Shown piece by piece: positions 52,294 through 61,967 of a stretch of 64,000 nucleotides of DNA. The notes beneath the pieces are model-generated. The model was not told the origin of the DNA. It ran no database searches and saw only the letters and a list, made by a program, of their open reading frames with translations. Each line of letters begins with the position of its first letter. The stretch's first letter is position 1. A program made the translations under genes and the position numbers. This DNA is from Lutimaribacter saemankumensis (GTDB taxonomy: Bacteria > Pseudomonadota > Alphaproteobacteria > Rhodobacterales > Rhodobacteraceae). Location: positions 806,001-870,000 of the forward strand of contig NZ_FNEB01000001.1 of NCBI RefSeq assembly GCF_900100005.1. The letters run 5' to 3'.

Positions 52294-54276
52294 CTATTGA
52301 TCGAGGAACGACCGCAGCTTGCGCGACCGGCTGGGATGCTTGAGCTTGCGCAGCGCCTTGGCTTCGATCTGGCGGATACGTTCGCGGGTCACGCTGAACT
52401 GCTGACCCACTTCTTCAAGCGTGTGGTCGGTGTTCATGCCGATGCCGAACCGCATGCGCAGAACACGTTCCTCACGCGGGGTAAGGCTGGCCAGAACGCG
52501 GGTGGTGGTTTCCTTCAGGTTTTCCTGAATGGCGGAATCCAGCGGCAGGATCGCGTTCTTGTCTTCGATGAAATCGCCAAGCTGGCTGTCTTCCTCGTCC
52601 CCGATCGGGGTTTCGAGGCTGATCGGTTCCTTGGCGATCTTCATCACCTTGCGGACCTTTTCCAGCGGCATCTGGAGCTTTTCCGCCAGTTCCTCGGGCG
52701 TCGGTTCGCGGCCGATCTCGTGCAGCATCTGGCGGCCTGTGCGCACCAGCTTGTTGATCGTTTCGATCATGTGCACCGGGATACGGATCGTGCGGGCCTG
52801 GTCCGCGATCGAACGTGTGATCGCCTGGCGGATCCACCATGTCGCATATGTCGAGAACTTGTAGCCGCGGCGGTATTCGAACTTGTCCACCGCCTTCATC
52901 AGGCCGATGTTGCCTTCCTGGATCAGGTCAAGGAATTGCAGGCCACGGTTGGTGTATTTCTTGGCGATCGAAATCACGAGACGCAGGTTGGCCTCGACCA
53001 TTTCCTTTTTCGCCTGGCGGGCTTCTTTCTCGCCCTTCTGGACCTGCTGCACGATACGGCGGAATTCGCTGATATCCAGACCCACATACTGGCCCACCTG
53101 GGCCATGTCGGCGCGGAGTTCCTCGATCTTGCCGGTCGAGCGTTCCATCAGCATTTTCCAGCCGCGGCCGGTCTTTTGCTCCATGTCCTCGAGCCAGGTC
53201 GGGTCCAGCTCGCGACCGCGGTATTCGTCGATGAATTCGCGGCGGTTGATGCGGGCCTGGTCGGCCAGCTTGACCATCGCGCTGTCGATCGACATGACCC
53301 GGCGGTTGATGCCGTAAAGCTGGTCGATCAAAGCCTCGATCCGGTTGTTGTGCAGGTGCAGTTCATTCACCAGCAGCACGATTTCGGACCGCAGCGCCTG
53401 ATAGGTCGCCTCGTCATCCGCGGAAAAGCTGGAGTCCTCATTCAGCGTGGCGGAAATCCGGCTGTCCTGCATCTCGGACAGGCGCGCATAGTCGTCTGCG
53501 ATCCGGTCGAGCGTTTCCAGAACCCGCGGCTTGAGAGCGGCTTCCATCGCGGCAAGCGACATGTTGGCCTGATCGTCTTCGTCGTCGTCGACCTCTTTCG
53601 CGATCGGGTTGCCGTCGGCGTCCAGTTCGGGCTCGTCGTCCTTTTTCGACTCCGACGGTGCGTTCGGCACGTTCGCGGCCTCGACCACGGGTGCTTCGTC
53701 GTCGCCGTCGATCTGGTTTCCGAACGTCGCCTCGAGGTCGATCACGTCGCGCAGAAGAATGTCCTCGGACAGCAATTCGTCGCGCCAGATGGTGATCGCC
53801 TGAAAGGTCAGTGGGCTTTCGCACAGACCGGCGATCATGGTGTTCCGGCCGGCCTCGATCCGCTTGGCGATGGCGATTTCGCCCTCGCGGCTGAGCAGTT
53901 CTACACTGCCCATCTCGCGCAGATACATGCGCACCGGGTCATCGGTGCGGTCAAGTTTTTCGGCGGTGCCCGTCGAGAGAGTGACATCGCGGCTGGAAGA
54001 GGTCTCGACCACGGCGGTCGATTTGCCTTCTTCGTCCTCGGCCTCTTCTTCCTCGATGATGTTGATGCCCATTTCGGACAGCATCGACATCACGTCTTCG
54101 ATCTGCTCCGAGCTGACCTGATCGGGCGGCAGCACCTGGTTGAGCTGGTCGTAGGTGATGTAGCCCCGCTCACGCGCCTCGGCGATCATCTTCTTGACCT
54201 GCGCCTGGCTCATGTCGAGAGAGACTTCGGCTTCGCTTTCTTCCTGCTGGGTGTCGTCGGCGTCTTTGGCTGCCAT
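52294..54276 (-). CDS. rpoD: RNA polymerase primary sigma factor (sigma-70)
   Basis: A 660-residue housekeeping sigma factor. Region 1.1 lies near residues 1-80, an acidic non-conserved insert with [15 protein letters not shown] around 225, region 1.2 at [20 protein letters not shown], region 2 at [20 protein letters not shown] and [20 protein letters not shown], region 3 at [20 protein letters not shown], and region 4 at [20 protein letters not shown] with [20 protein letters not shown]. It directs most transcription. It follows dnaG with a 122 bp gap that contains three GANTC sites. The ribosome-binding site AGGAG precedes ATG 54276. Confidence 0.98.
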   Translation of the reverse strand: MAAKDADDTQQEESEAEVSLDMSQAQVKKMIAEARERGYITYDQLNQVLPPDQVSSEQIEDVMSMLSEMGINIIEEEEAEDEEGKSTAVVETSSSRDVTLSTGTAEKLDRTDDPVRMYLREMGSVELLSREGEIAIAKRIEAGRNTMIAGLCESPLTFQAITIWRDELLSEDILLRDVIDLEATFGNQIDGDDEAPVVEAANVPNAPSESKKDDEPELDADGNPIAKEVDDDEDDQANMSLAAMEAALKPRVLETLDRIADDYARLSEMQDSRISATLNEDSSFSADDEATYQALRSEIVLLVNELHLHNNRIEALIDQLYGINRRVMSIDSAMVKLADQARINRREFIDEYRGRELDPTWLEDMEQKTGRGWKMLMERSTGKIEELRADMAQVGQYVGLDISEFRRIVQQVQKGEKEARQAKKEMVEANLRLVISIAKKYTNRGLQFLDLIQEGNIGLMKAVDKFEYRRGYKFSTYATWWIRQAITRSIADQARTIRIPVHMIETINKLVRTGRQMLHEIGREPTPEELAEKLQMPLEKVRKVMKIAKEPISLETPIGDEEDSQLGDFIEDKNAILPLDSAIQENLKETTTRVLASLTPREERVLRMRFGIGMNTDHTLEEVGQQFSVTRERIRQIEAKALRKLKHPSRSRKLRSFLDQ

Positions 54277-54310
54277 TCAAAGCTCCTGCAAGGGCATCGG
54301 GGCGTCGAAT

Positions 54311-54353
54311 TGATTCGCTTGAACCGAATCATTAACGCGTTCTCGGTGATTCG
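54311..54353. promoter_or_regulatory. three GANTC (CcrM-type) sites in the rpoD leader region
   Basis: The heptamer TGATTCG occurs at 54311-54317 and 54347-54353, and its reverse complement CGAATCA at 54325-54331. Each contains GANTC, the CcrM methylation sequence of alphaproteobacteria. The first and second also form a 7 bp stem with a 7-base loop. They lie 35-77 bp upstream of the rpoD start. Cell-cycle control of rpoD through methylation is speculative. Confidence 0.5.
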
Positions 54354-54398
54354 TGCACCGTCTACCCTGTTTTCTTTACCTATTCCTCACCAAAACCT

Positions 54399-56333
54399 CT
54401 ACCTGCGCGGTTTGGTAAATGTGATCTTGTTCAGAAGCGCGTCAAATGCGCTTCGCTCGTCGCGGTCGATCATCAGCCCGTTCGGCCCCTGATCATAGGT
54501 CGCCTTGTCCTCCTGCTGGCTGCGCAATGCGCGGTTGCGTGCCTCGGCCGCCTGGCGCAGGCGCCATGTGACGGCTTCGTCGGCTACGCCCGAAAGCTCT
54601 TCCTCGGCTTCGGCGATTTCCGCATTCAGGCCGCGCAGGGCGGCCAGCTTGCCGAAGGCTTCGGTCACGGTCAGCCGCGCCTGTTCCAGATCGCCGGGCC
54701 GGCGCACCGCCGGGCAAATGGTGACGTGGGGAATGCGCATCAGGTTTTCAAGGGCGTCTTCGCCGACGCGCGCCGCCACGACCGCGCGCGCATCGTCGTC
54801 GCCGTGCAGCCCAAGCAAGGCACCACGGATCGCATCGTGATCGGTGTCGCTGCACTCCATGCGTTCAAGCTGCGGTTCGACCTCTTCGATCAGTTCCGGG
54901 GTGCAGATCAGCGACGCGAGGATCACCGCCTCGCGCAGATGTTCCTGCACACGGTCGTCCGACGCCGCCAGAAGCGATGTCTTGGTGCTGGCCTGAGGTG
55001 TTCCCGGCGCCTGCCATTTACGCGATTGCATGGCACCGCCACGGGCACGGCGCGGATTGAACAGGTGCCAGCGCATGTCCTTGATTGCCTGGCCGTAATG
55101 GCTGCGGATCGACGGATCGCGGATCGTCATGATCTTGTCGCGCAGCGTCTTGTCCAGCGCGGCGCGGCGTTCGGGGCTGTCGAAAACCTGGCCCTCGGTT
55201 TCGCGGCTCCAGAGAAGCTGGACCATCGGCTGCGCCTGATCCAGAAGCTTTTGCATCGCCCCTGCCCCACTGGCGCGGATCAGGTCGTCGGGATCCTGTC
55301 CCTCGGGCAGGATGACGAACCGAAGGGATTTCCCCGCCTCAAGCAGCGGCAGCGCCAGGTCGATCACCCGGTGCGCGGCGCGCAGCCCCGCCTTGTCGCC
55401 ATCGAGCGCGATCACCGGCTCGTCCGCGATCCGCCACAAAAGCCGCAACTGGTCCTCGGTGATCGCGGTGCCGAGCGGCGCGACCGTCGCCCCGAACCCC
55501 GCCTGCACCAGCGCGATCACGTCCATGTAGCCTTCGGCCACGATCAGCGGCTGGCCCTTGCCGGCCGCCTCGCGCGCGGGGCCGTGCCAATACAGGTTGC
55601 GCCCCTTGTCGAAGAGTTCGGTTTCGGGGCCGTTCAAATACTTGGCGCGGGCGTTCGGGTCCATTGCGCGCCCGCCAAGCGAAATGCACCGCCCGCGCGG
55701 ATCGCGGATCGGAAAGATGATGCGCCCGCGAAACCTGTCATAGGGCGCGCGCCCGTCATCGGGTCGCGCGGCCAATCCGGCATCTATGATCTTTTGCGGG
55801 TCGATCCCCTTGCCCGTCAGATGGGCGAACAGCGCGTTGCCCTCGGGCGCATAGCCCAGTTCGAAACGGTCCTGCGCTGCCGCGTCCAGCCCGCGCCGCG
55901 CCAGGTAGTCGCGCGCCGCACCGGCCGCCTGCTGGTTGAGCGACAATCGAAAGAATTTGACCGCCTGCTCCATGATCTCGGCCAGTTCGCCGCGCCGGTC
56001 CGCCTTTTGGGCGGCCTGCGGATCGCGCGCGGGCATCGTCATCCCGGCCTCGCGCGCAAGGATTTCGATCGCCTCCATGAAGTCGACATTCTCGGTCTCG
56101 CGCACAAAGGAAATTGCATCCCCCTTGGCGTGACAGCCAAAGCAGTAATAGAACCCCTTGCGGTCATCGACGTGGAAAGACGCCGTTTTTTCCTGATGGA
56201 AGGGGCAAGGCGCCCACATGTCGCCCTTGCCCTGGTTGGACTTGCGATTGTCCCAAATCACCTTGCGCCCCACCACCTGCGAAAGCGAGGTTCGGCTGCG
56301 CAGTTCGTCCAGGAATCCGGGGGGCAAGCTCAT
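54399..56333 (-). CDS. dnaG: DNA primase
   Basis: A 644-residue enzyme that makes RNA primers at the replication fork. The N-terminal zinc finger uses Cys43, His46, Cys64 and Cys67 (CPFHQEKTASF and YYCFGCHAKGD). The TOPRIM domain has LIVAEGYMDVIALVQAGFGA and VIALDGDKAGLRAAHRVIDL, and the C-terminal helical domain interacts with DnaB. ATG 56333 is used; a GTG two codons earlier is possible. dnaG-rpoD is the classical macromolecular-synthesis pair; rpsU is not beside it. Confidence 0.97.
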   Translation of the reverse strand: MSLPPGFLDELRSRTSLSQVVGRKVIWDNRKSNQGKGDMWAPCPFHQEKTASFHVDDRKGFYYCFGCHAKGDAISFVRETENVDFMEAIEILAREAGMTMPARDPQAAQKADRRGELAEIMEQAVKFFRLSLNQQAAGAARDYLARRGLDAAAQDRFELGYAPEGNALFAHLTGKGIDPQKIIDAGLAARPDDGRAPYDRFRGRIIFPIRDPRGRCISLGGRAMDPNARAKYLNGPETELFDKGRNLYWHGPAREAAGKGQPLIVAEGYMDVIALVQAGFGATVAPLGTAITEDQLRLLWRIADEPVIALDGDKAGLRAAHRVIDLALPLLEAGKSLRFVILPEGQDPDDLIRASGAGAMQKLLDQAQPMVQLLWSRETEGQVFDSPERRAALDKTLRDKIMTIRDPSIRSHYGQAIKDMRWHLFNPRRARGGAMQSRKWQAPGTPQASTKTSLLAASDDRVQEHLREAVILASLICTPELIEEVEPQLERMECSDTDHDAIRGALLGLHGDDDARAVVAARVGEDALENLMRIPHVTICPAVRRPGDLEQARLTVTEAFGKLAALRGLNAEIAEAEEELSGVADEAVTWRLRQAAEARNRALRSQQEDKATYDQGPNGLMIDRDERSAFDALLNKITFTKPRR

Positions 56334-56387
56334 GCCCACGAATATCGGTCCTGCGGGGCGGATTGTCCAGCGGCACCGCGCGCGGGA

Positions 56388-56702
56388 TCAGGGTTTGTAG
56401 CCGTCGCAGGCGCTGCGGAATTCGCCGGCCACATTTCCCTGCAACTGCGCATCGTTCAGCGAATAGACCCATCCCGTCAGCGGCGAAATCGCCTCGTTAT
56501 AGGGTGTGGCGAGGTTGGCCCGGGCGCGGGTAATCATTCGGATTGCCCGGTTTTCGCGCTTGCCCTCGGTGCGCATGGCGACCGCCTGCTGCACGATTTC
56601 CGCCTGGGCCGCGCAACGCGCTGACCGTTCCTCGGCGGTTTCCGCATGTGCCAGGCCAAGGCTTGCCGCCACGAAGGCTGCGGCCAGAACGTAAGGTTTC
56701 AT
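56388..56702 (-). CDS. small secreted protein, unknown function
   Basis: A 104-residue protein with a signal peptide (MKPYVLAAAFVAASLGLAHA). The mature 84 residues contain two cysteines (RSARCAAQAE and EFRSACDGYKP), consistent with a disulfide, and a helical stretch (EIVQQAVAMRTEGKRENRAI). I do not recognise the family. The start at 56702 is set by the signal peptide. It is upstream of dnaG on the same strand. Confidence 0.75.
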   Translation of the reverse strand: MKPYVLAAAFVAASLGLAHAETAEERSARCAAQAEIVQQAVAMRTEGKRENRAIRMITRARANLATPYNEAISPLTGWVYSLNDAQLQGNVAGEFRSACDGYKP

Positions 56703-56769
56703 GATGATCCCCCTGTCGGTGTGCTGCCCAACGTGATCGCAAATGGCGCCCATGCGTGCAAGCCCCATG

Positions 56770-57315
56770 CTACCCCCGTGCCGCCACAGCGCGCAACGCG
56801 ACCTGCAGATCGTGCACCAGGGTTTGGGCCATCGACCGGAACACCATGACCTGAAAGGCATCGCGTCCAACACGGGTGATCGCGGCCTGCATGTGCTGCA
56901 GCTCGCTTCTGGCGGTGGCCCCCACCGGAAACGCGGCCGGGCGCAGATCGAGCGGCGTCAACCGCGCCAGCACGTCGCGCGCGCCCTTTCCGTCAATCCG
57001 CACGACCGCCCAGGCATCGCCTTGATCCGTCAGCGCGGCATGATTGGCCAGCGACGCCTTGGGCGCCACGCCCATCAGCAGCGCATGCGAGTGCCCGAAC
57101 CACTGGATGCGCGCATCGCCTGCGGCATCGCTCTGGCCAGGCGCGGGCCAGCCCAGCCCATGCGCACGCGTCAGAGCGGTGTTCAGCGTCTTTTCCTTGC
57201 CCCGGAACGGGGCGATTGCGGTAATCGGGCCGGGATCGACCTCGGACACGGTGACGCCGCCCTCGGAGATCGGCAGCAGCCCCGCACAGGGGGATTTGGC
57301 GACAAGTTCAGCCAC
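56770..57315 (-). CDS. soxG: sarcosine oxidase subunit gamma
   Basis: A 181-residue small subunit of heterotetrameric sarcosine oxidase. Typical features are GVTVSEVDPGPITAIAPFRG, QWFGHSHALLMG and GDAWAVVRIDGKGARDVLAR, which matches the SoxG/GcvT-like fold. The start is GTG 57315, with GGAGG eight bases upstream, giving an 8 bp overlap with soxA. It is the last gene of the soxBDAG run. Confidence 0.9.
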   Translation of the reverse strand: MAELVAKSPCAGLLPISEGGVTVSEVDPGPITAIAPFRGKEKTLNTALTRAHGLGWPAPGQSDAAGDARIQWFGHSHALLMGVAPKASLANHAALTDQGDAWAVVRIDGKGARDVLARLTPLDLRPAAFPVGATARSELQHMQAAITRVGRDAFQVMVFRSMAQTLVHDLQVALRAVAARG

Positions 57316-60238
57316 GGGCACGCCCTCCTTCGGGGTCGAAGAACACCGGGTCGACCACCTGGCAGGTGGTTTCGATCTGCCGGACATGATCGACCATGCG
57401 GATTTCCTCACCGTGGCGGGCGCGGCCGTCCTTCAGGAAACCAAGCCCCAGGAAATGCCCCAGCGTGGGCGAAAACCCGACCGACGTGATATAGCCCTGG
57501 TCGTTTTCACGCACCGGCGCGGCCCCGGCATCGAAGAGATGCGCGCCCGCGGTCAGTTTCTTCACCGCACCGGTCGGCACCAGCCCCACAAGCTGCTCCC
57601 GCTCGGGGCCCGACAGGCCGGGGCGCGCGGCCATCGCCTTGCCGATGCAGTCCTTTTTCGCGCTGACCATCCGCTCCATCCCGATGTCGAAAGCGGTTGT
57701 GCGCCCGTGGATTTCGGAATGGGTGATAAAACCCTTCTCGATCCGCAGAACGTTCAGCGCCTCCATCCCGTAGGCGCCGCCGTCCAGCTCTTCGGCGCGT
57801 TGAACCAGCAAGCGGAACAGGCTTTCGCCGTAACGCGCCGGGACCGCCACCTCATAGGCGTGTTCGCCGGAAAACGAGATGCGGAACAGCCGTCCAGCCA
57901 CGCCCATCACCGACACAGGCCCGCAAGCCATGAAGGGAAAGCCGTCATCGTCGATCGGATCGTCCAGGATACCGTTCAGCACCTCGCGCGATTTCGGGCC
58001 GGCAACGGCGAACTGCGCCCATTGCTCGGTCACCGAGATGAAGCTGACATCCATCTGCGGCACAAGGCACTGGTGCACGAATTCCATGTGCTTCATCACC
58101 TGCCCGGCCGCCGCGGTCGTGGTCGTCATCAGGAAATGATGTTCGCCCAGCCGCGCGGTGGTGCCGTCGTCCATCACATGCCCGTCCTCGCGCAGCATCA
58201 GGCCATAGCGCGTGCGCCCCACCTTCAGCGACGAGAACATGTTGGTGTAGAGAAAATCGAGAAACGCCGGCGCATCCGGCCCCTGCACGTCGATCTTGCC
58301 CAGGGTCGAGACATCGCAGACGCCGACGGCCCGCCGCACCATGCCGACCTCGCGGTCGCAGGATTGCCGCCATGTCTTTTCCCCCTCGCGCGGGAAATAG
58401 CTGGGCCGGTACCACAGCCCGGCCTCGATCATCGGGGCGCCCATGTCCACGCTGACCTGATGCGAGGTGGTGAACCGCTGTGGCGCGAACCCCGCGCCCT
58501 GTGCCCCCGCCCCCATCGCGGCGATCGGCACCGGCACGAAGGGCGGGCGATAGGTGGTGGTCCCGGTTTCGGGGATGCCGCGCCCGGTCGCATCGGCCAG
58601 AACCGCCAGCGCGTTGACGTTCGAGTTCTTGCCCTGGTCGGGCGCCATGCCCTGCGTGGTATAGCGCTTCATATGCTCGACCGAGCTGTAGTTTTCGGTC
58701 GCCGCCAGCTTTACGTCCTTCACCGTCACGTCGTTCTGGAAATCCAGCCACGCGCGTCCCTTGCCGGGCACCGCCCAAAGCGGGCTGATGCGGTAGGGCG
58801 CGTCCTCGGCCTGTGGCAGGTCGATCTTGCGGGCGCGCTTGCCCAACTCCCTGATCACGGCCCTGGCCGCCTCCAAGCCGCCCGAAAGGCAGGCATGGGT
58901 CGAAAAATCACCCCGGCAGGCCCCCGCCGCCACCAGCCCCGGCACGGCGCCGTCGCGCGGCACGAAGGCGGCCAGCGCCGGCGACCAGTCCGGCCGACCG
59001 TTCATGTGGCAGGTCAGGTGCAGCGTCGGGTTCCAGCCGCCCGACATCGCCAGGCAATCGGTCTGCACCTTGTCGATGCCCGACAGCGTCGCGATCGAAA
59101 TCGCCTCGAGCCCGCCGCGGCCATGCGCATTCGTCACCTGCGCCCCCGCGTAGAACCGTACCGGCAGGTCGGTGCTGGCCTCGGGGCGCGCGTCGATCAG
59201 CGCGGCCACATGCACACCCGCCGCCAGCAGGTCGGCCGCCGTGCGGTGCGCATCGTCGTTGTTGCCGAAGACCGTCACCGTCTTGCCCGGACTGACCGCC
59301 CAACGGTTCACATATGCGCGCAGCGCCCCCGCCATCATCACGCCGGGGCGATCGTTGTTCTGGAATGCCACCGGGCGCTCAAGCGCGCCGGCGGCCAGGA
59401 TCGTGCGCCGCGCCGCGATGCGCCAGAAACATTCGCGTGGTGCGCCGGTACGCGCGGCCACATCCGGCGACAGCCGCTCCAGCGCGCCGTAGGTGCCGCC
59501 ATCATAGGCGCCGGTCACGGTGGTGCGCGTCATGATCCGCACATTGCCCATCGCGTAGAGGTCGTCGGTCACCGCCTGCGCCCAATCGGCGCCCGGACGG
59601 CCATCGACCTCGACCGTTTCGGCATTGAGCCGCCCGCCGGTGCGCACGTCCTCGTCCGCAAGGATCACGTCGAGCCCCGCCCGCCCCGCCGCCAGAGCCG
59701 CCATCAGCCCGGCGGGCCCCGCCCCGATAACCAGGACGTCACAATGGGCATAAGCCTTTTCATAGTGGTCCGCATTGGGCGCCCCCGAAAGCGCCCCCAG
59801 ACCGGCCGCGCGCCGGATCATCGGCTCGTACAGACGCTCCCAGAATTTCGCGGGCCACATGAACGTCTTGTAATAGAAGCCCGCGCCAAGGAACGGCGCG
59901 AACAGGTCGTTCAGCGCAAGCAGGTCATACTCGAGGCTGGGCCAGCGGTTTTGCGATTGCGCGACCAGCCCCTCGCAAAGTTCGGTCGTGGTGGCGCGCA
60001 GGTTCGGCTCGGACGCCGCGCCCTGGCCGATCGTGACCAGCGCGTTGGGCTCTTCCGATCCGGCCGAGAACACCCCGCGCGGACGGTGATACTTGAACGA
60101 CCGCCCGACGACGCGCACATCATTGGCGATCAGCGCCGAGGCCAGCGTATCGCCCTGGAACCCGCCGTATTCGCGCCCGTCGAAGGTGAAACGCAGCGCC
60201 TGGCTGCGGTCGATCTGCCCGGGTTTGTCCAGCCTCAT
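57308..60238 (-). CDS. soxA: sarcosine oxidase subunit alpha
   Basis: A 976-residue subunit that binds NAD+ and, with its GcvT-like C-terminal half, channels formaldehyde to tetrahydrofolate. The N-terminal ferredoxin-like part has RSFKYHRPRGVFSAGSEEPN. The dinucleotide-binding region has VLVIGAGPAGLMAALAAGRA. The C-terminal aminomethyltransferase half has RQSCDREVGMVRRAVGVCDV and GHFLGLGFLKDG. With SoxB, SoxD and SoxG it oxidises sarcosine to glycine. The start overlaps the soxD stop as ATGA. Confidence 0.97.
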   Translation of the reverse strand: MRLDKPGQIDRSQALRFTFDGREYGGFQGDTLASALIANDVRVVGRSFKYHRPRGVFSAGSEEPNALVTIGQGAASEPNLRATTTELCEGLVAQSQNRWPSLEYDLLALNDLFAPFLGAGFYYKTFMWPAKFWERLYEPMIRRAAGLGALSGAPNADHYEKAYAHCDVLVIGAGPAGLMAALAAGRAGLDVILADEDVRTGGRLNAETVEVDGRPGADWAQAVTDDLYAMGNVRIMTRTTVTGAYDGGTYGALERLSPDVAARTGAPRECFWRIAARRTILAAGALERPVAFQNNDRPGVMMAGALRAYVNRWAVSPGKTVTVFGNNDDAHRTAADLLAAGVHVAALIDARPEASTDLPVRFYAGAQVTNAHGRGGLEAISIATLSGIDKVQTDCLAMSGGWNPTLHLTCHMNGRPDWSPALAAFVPRDGAVPGLVAAGACRGDFSTHACLSGGLEAARAVIRELGKRARKIDLPQAEDAPYRISPLWAVPGKGRAWLDFQNDVTVKDVKLAATENYSSVEHMKRYTTQGMAPDQGKNSNVNALAVLADATGRGIPETGTTTYRPPFVPVPIAAMGAGAQGAGFAPQRFTTSHQVSVDMGAPMIEAGLWYRPSYFPREGEKTWRQSCDREVGMVRRAVGVCDVSTLGKIDVQGPDAPAFLDFLYTNMFSSLKVGRTRYGLMLREDGHVMDDGTTARLGEHHFLMTTTTAAAGQVMKHMEFVHQCLVPQMDVSFISVTEQWAQFAVAGPKSREVLNGILDDPIDDDGFPFMACGPVSVMGVAGRLFRISFSGEHAYEVAVPARYGESLFRLLVQRAEELDGGAYGMEALNVLRIEKGFITHSEIHGRTTAFDIGMERMVSAKKDCIGKAMAARPGLSGPEREQLVGLVPTGAVKKLTAGAHLFDAGAAPVRENDQGYITSVGFSPTLGHFLGLGFLKDGRARHGEEIRMVDHVRQIETTCQVVDPVFFDPEGGRARG

Positions 60239-60507
60239 GCCGCGCCCCCCTTCACGTCCCGCGCCAACGCGGCGGCCGTGATTTCATGGCTGACGGTATC
60301 GCGGTCAACCACCAGCCAGGCCCCGCAGCCCAAACCGTGGAACCAAAGGTCGCGCGTCGGCCCGGCGGGATTGTCGCGGTTGTGGACGTAGTCGTCCCAG
60401 GCCTGCGCGCCGGCCTCGGGCTCGGGCCGGTCCAATGCCTGCGCGTGCCCCATGTAATCGAACTCGCGGATGTCGCGGCTGCCGCAGAGCGGGCACGGAA
60501 TCCTCAT
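60235..60507 (-). CDS. soxD: sarcosine oxidase subunit delta
   Basis: A 90-residue zinc-binding subunit. The ligands fit the known pattern: Cys5 and Cys8 (IPCPLCGS) with His57 and Cys61 (WFHGLGCGAWL). DYVHNRDNPAGPTRDLWFH is the family signature. It is coupled to soxA by an ATGA overlap and lies 82 bp downstream of soxB; that gap has no gene. Confidence 0.95.
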   Translation of the reverse strand: MRIPCPLCGSRDIREFDYMGHAQALDRPEPEAGAQAWDDYVHNRDNPAGPTRDLWFHGLGCGAWLVVDRDTVSHEITAAALARDVKGGAA

Positions 60508-60589
60508 GCTGTCCCCCCGGGGACGCTGTGCCGCGCCCCCTGCTTCATCTTGCCTGAAATACTCAAATCCGCCATCTGCCAGCCGCGCC

Positions 60590-61843
60590 TCAATGCAGGT
60601 TGTGCTGGGCGCCGGTGCCCTCTTCGTCCATCAGCCCGATGCCGGTTCGGAACCGGTCCAGCCGATAGCGCGCGGCCGCCGGGTGCGGGCGGTCCTGCGC
60701 GATGAGATGGGCAAAGCAGTTGCCAGATCCCGGAACCGCCTTGAACCCGCCATAGCACCAGCCGCAATTCAGATAGAGACCGTCGATATGCGTGCGGTCG
60801 ATGACGGGCGAGCCGTCGGGCGACATATCCATGATGCCGCCCCACGACCGCAGAACCCGCGCCTTGCCGATCATCGGCATCAGCGTCATCGCGGCCTCCA
60901 TGACGTGTTCGGCCATCGGCAGGTTGCCGCGCTGCGCGTAAGAGGCGTAGAAATCCAGGTCGCCGCCAAAGACAAGCCCGCCCTTGTCGGACTGGCTGAT
61001 ATAGAAATGCCCCATGCCAAAGGTGACGACGTGGTCGATCACGGGTTTCAGGCCCTCGGTCACGAATGCCTGGAGGATGTGGCTTTCGATGGGCAGGCGC
61101 ATCCCGGCCATTGCCGCGACCTGGCTGGAGCGGCCGGCGACGACAATGCCAACCTTGCGCGCCCGGATCGCCCCGCGCGAGGTCTGCACCCCCGTGACCC
61201 GGCCGTTTTCCACGTCGATGCCCGTGACCTCGCAGTTCTGGATGATGTCGACGCCGCGGCTGTCGGCCCCACGCGCATAACCCCAGGCCACCGCGTCATG
61301 GCGCGCGGTGCCGCCGCGCGGATGGAGAAGCCCGCCATAGATCGGGAAGCGGATATTGTCGAAATCGAGATAGGGCACCAGTTTGCGCACCCCCTCGCGG
61401 TCCAGCAGGACGGCGTCATCGCCCTGGTTGATCATCGAATTGGCCCGCCGCGCGAACGCATCGCGCTGGCCATCGGAATGGCACAGGTTCAGCACGCCGC
61501 GCTGGCTCATCATCGCGTTGTAGTTCACTTCCTGCTCCAGCCCTTCCCATAGCTTCAGGGAATGACTGTAGAATTCGGAATTTCCCGGCAGGTTGTAATT
61601 GGCGCGCACGATCGTGGTGTTGCGCCCGACATTGCCGCCGCCGATATAGCCCTTTTCCAGAACGGCGATATTGGTCAGGCCGTGTTCCTTGGCAAGGTAG
61701 AAGGCCGTCGACAATCCATGCCCGCCGCCGCCGATGATGATGATGTCATAGTCGGATTTCGGCGCGGGGTCGCGCCAGTGCGGCCGCCATCCCTTGTTGC
61801 CGGTCAATCCCTCGGTCAGGACACGCAGGCCCGAAAAGCGCAT
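60590..61843 (-). CDS. soxB: sarcosine oxidase subunit beta
   Basis: A 417-residue flavin subunit that holds noncovalent FAD and covalent FMN and oxidises sarcosine. The FAD site is IIIIGGGGHGLSTAFYLAKE near residues 34-53. The conserved GGTARHDAVAWGYARGA contains His182, a candidate for FMN attachment (His174 in LLHPRGG is the alternative). VLRSWGGIMDMSPDGSPVID and GGFKAVPGSG are conserved DAO-family blocks. ATG 61843 has AGGAG upstream. It is the first gene of soxBDAG. Confidence 0.96.
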   Translation of the reverse strand: MRFSGLRVLTEGLTGNKGWRPHWRDPAPKSDYDIIIIGGGGHGLSTAFYLAKEHGLTNIAVLEKGYIGGGNVGRNTTIVRANYNLPGNSEFYSHSLKLWEGLEQEVNYNAMMSQRGVLNLCHSDGQRDAFARRANSMINQGDDAVLLDREGVRKLVPYLDFDNIRFPIYGGLLHPRGGTARHDAVAWGYARGADSRGVDIIQNCEVTGIDVENGRVTGVQTSRGAIRARKVGIVVAGRSSQVAAMAGMRLPIESHILQAFVTEGLKPVIDHVVTFGMGHFYISQSDKGGLVFGGDLDFYASYAQRGNLPMAEHVMEAAMTLMPMIGKARVLRSWGGIMDMSPDGSPVIDRTHIDGLYLNCGWCYGGFKAVPGSGNCFAHLIAQDRPHPAAARYRLDRFRTGIGLMDEEGTGAQHNLH

Positions 61844-61967
61844 GAGACACTCCTGCTTCGCTTGGGTCCGAATGAACCAAGTTGGGCCCACACTAGCAAT
61901 GGCGATCCGGTGCCACACCCCAGCTTTTCGACAGGAACTGTTCTGTCTGCGACCGATTGCGGCGGAT

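Noticed and set aside
52297-54492. A 731-codon plus-strand frame opposite rpoD
   Set aside because: Antisense to rpoD, composition unlike a protein, no start signals.
57044-60391. A 1115-codon open frame on the plus strand opposite soxA
   Set aside because: It is the antisense shadow of a strongly conserved gene. Its product is Arg/His/Gly-rich with no domain, as happens in high-GC DNA.
61844-61967. Possible hairpin upstream of soxB (GACAG...CTGTC)
   Set aside because: The arms are short and misaligned, and no T run or regulator association supports it.
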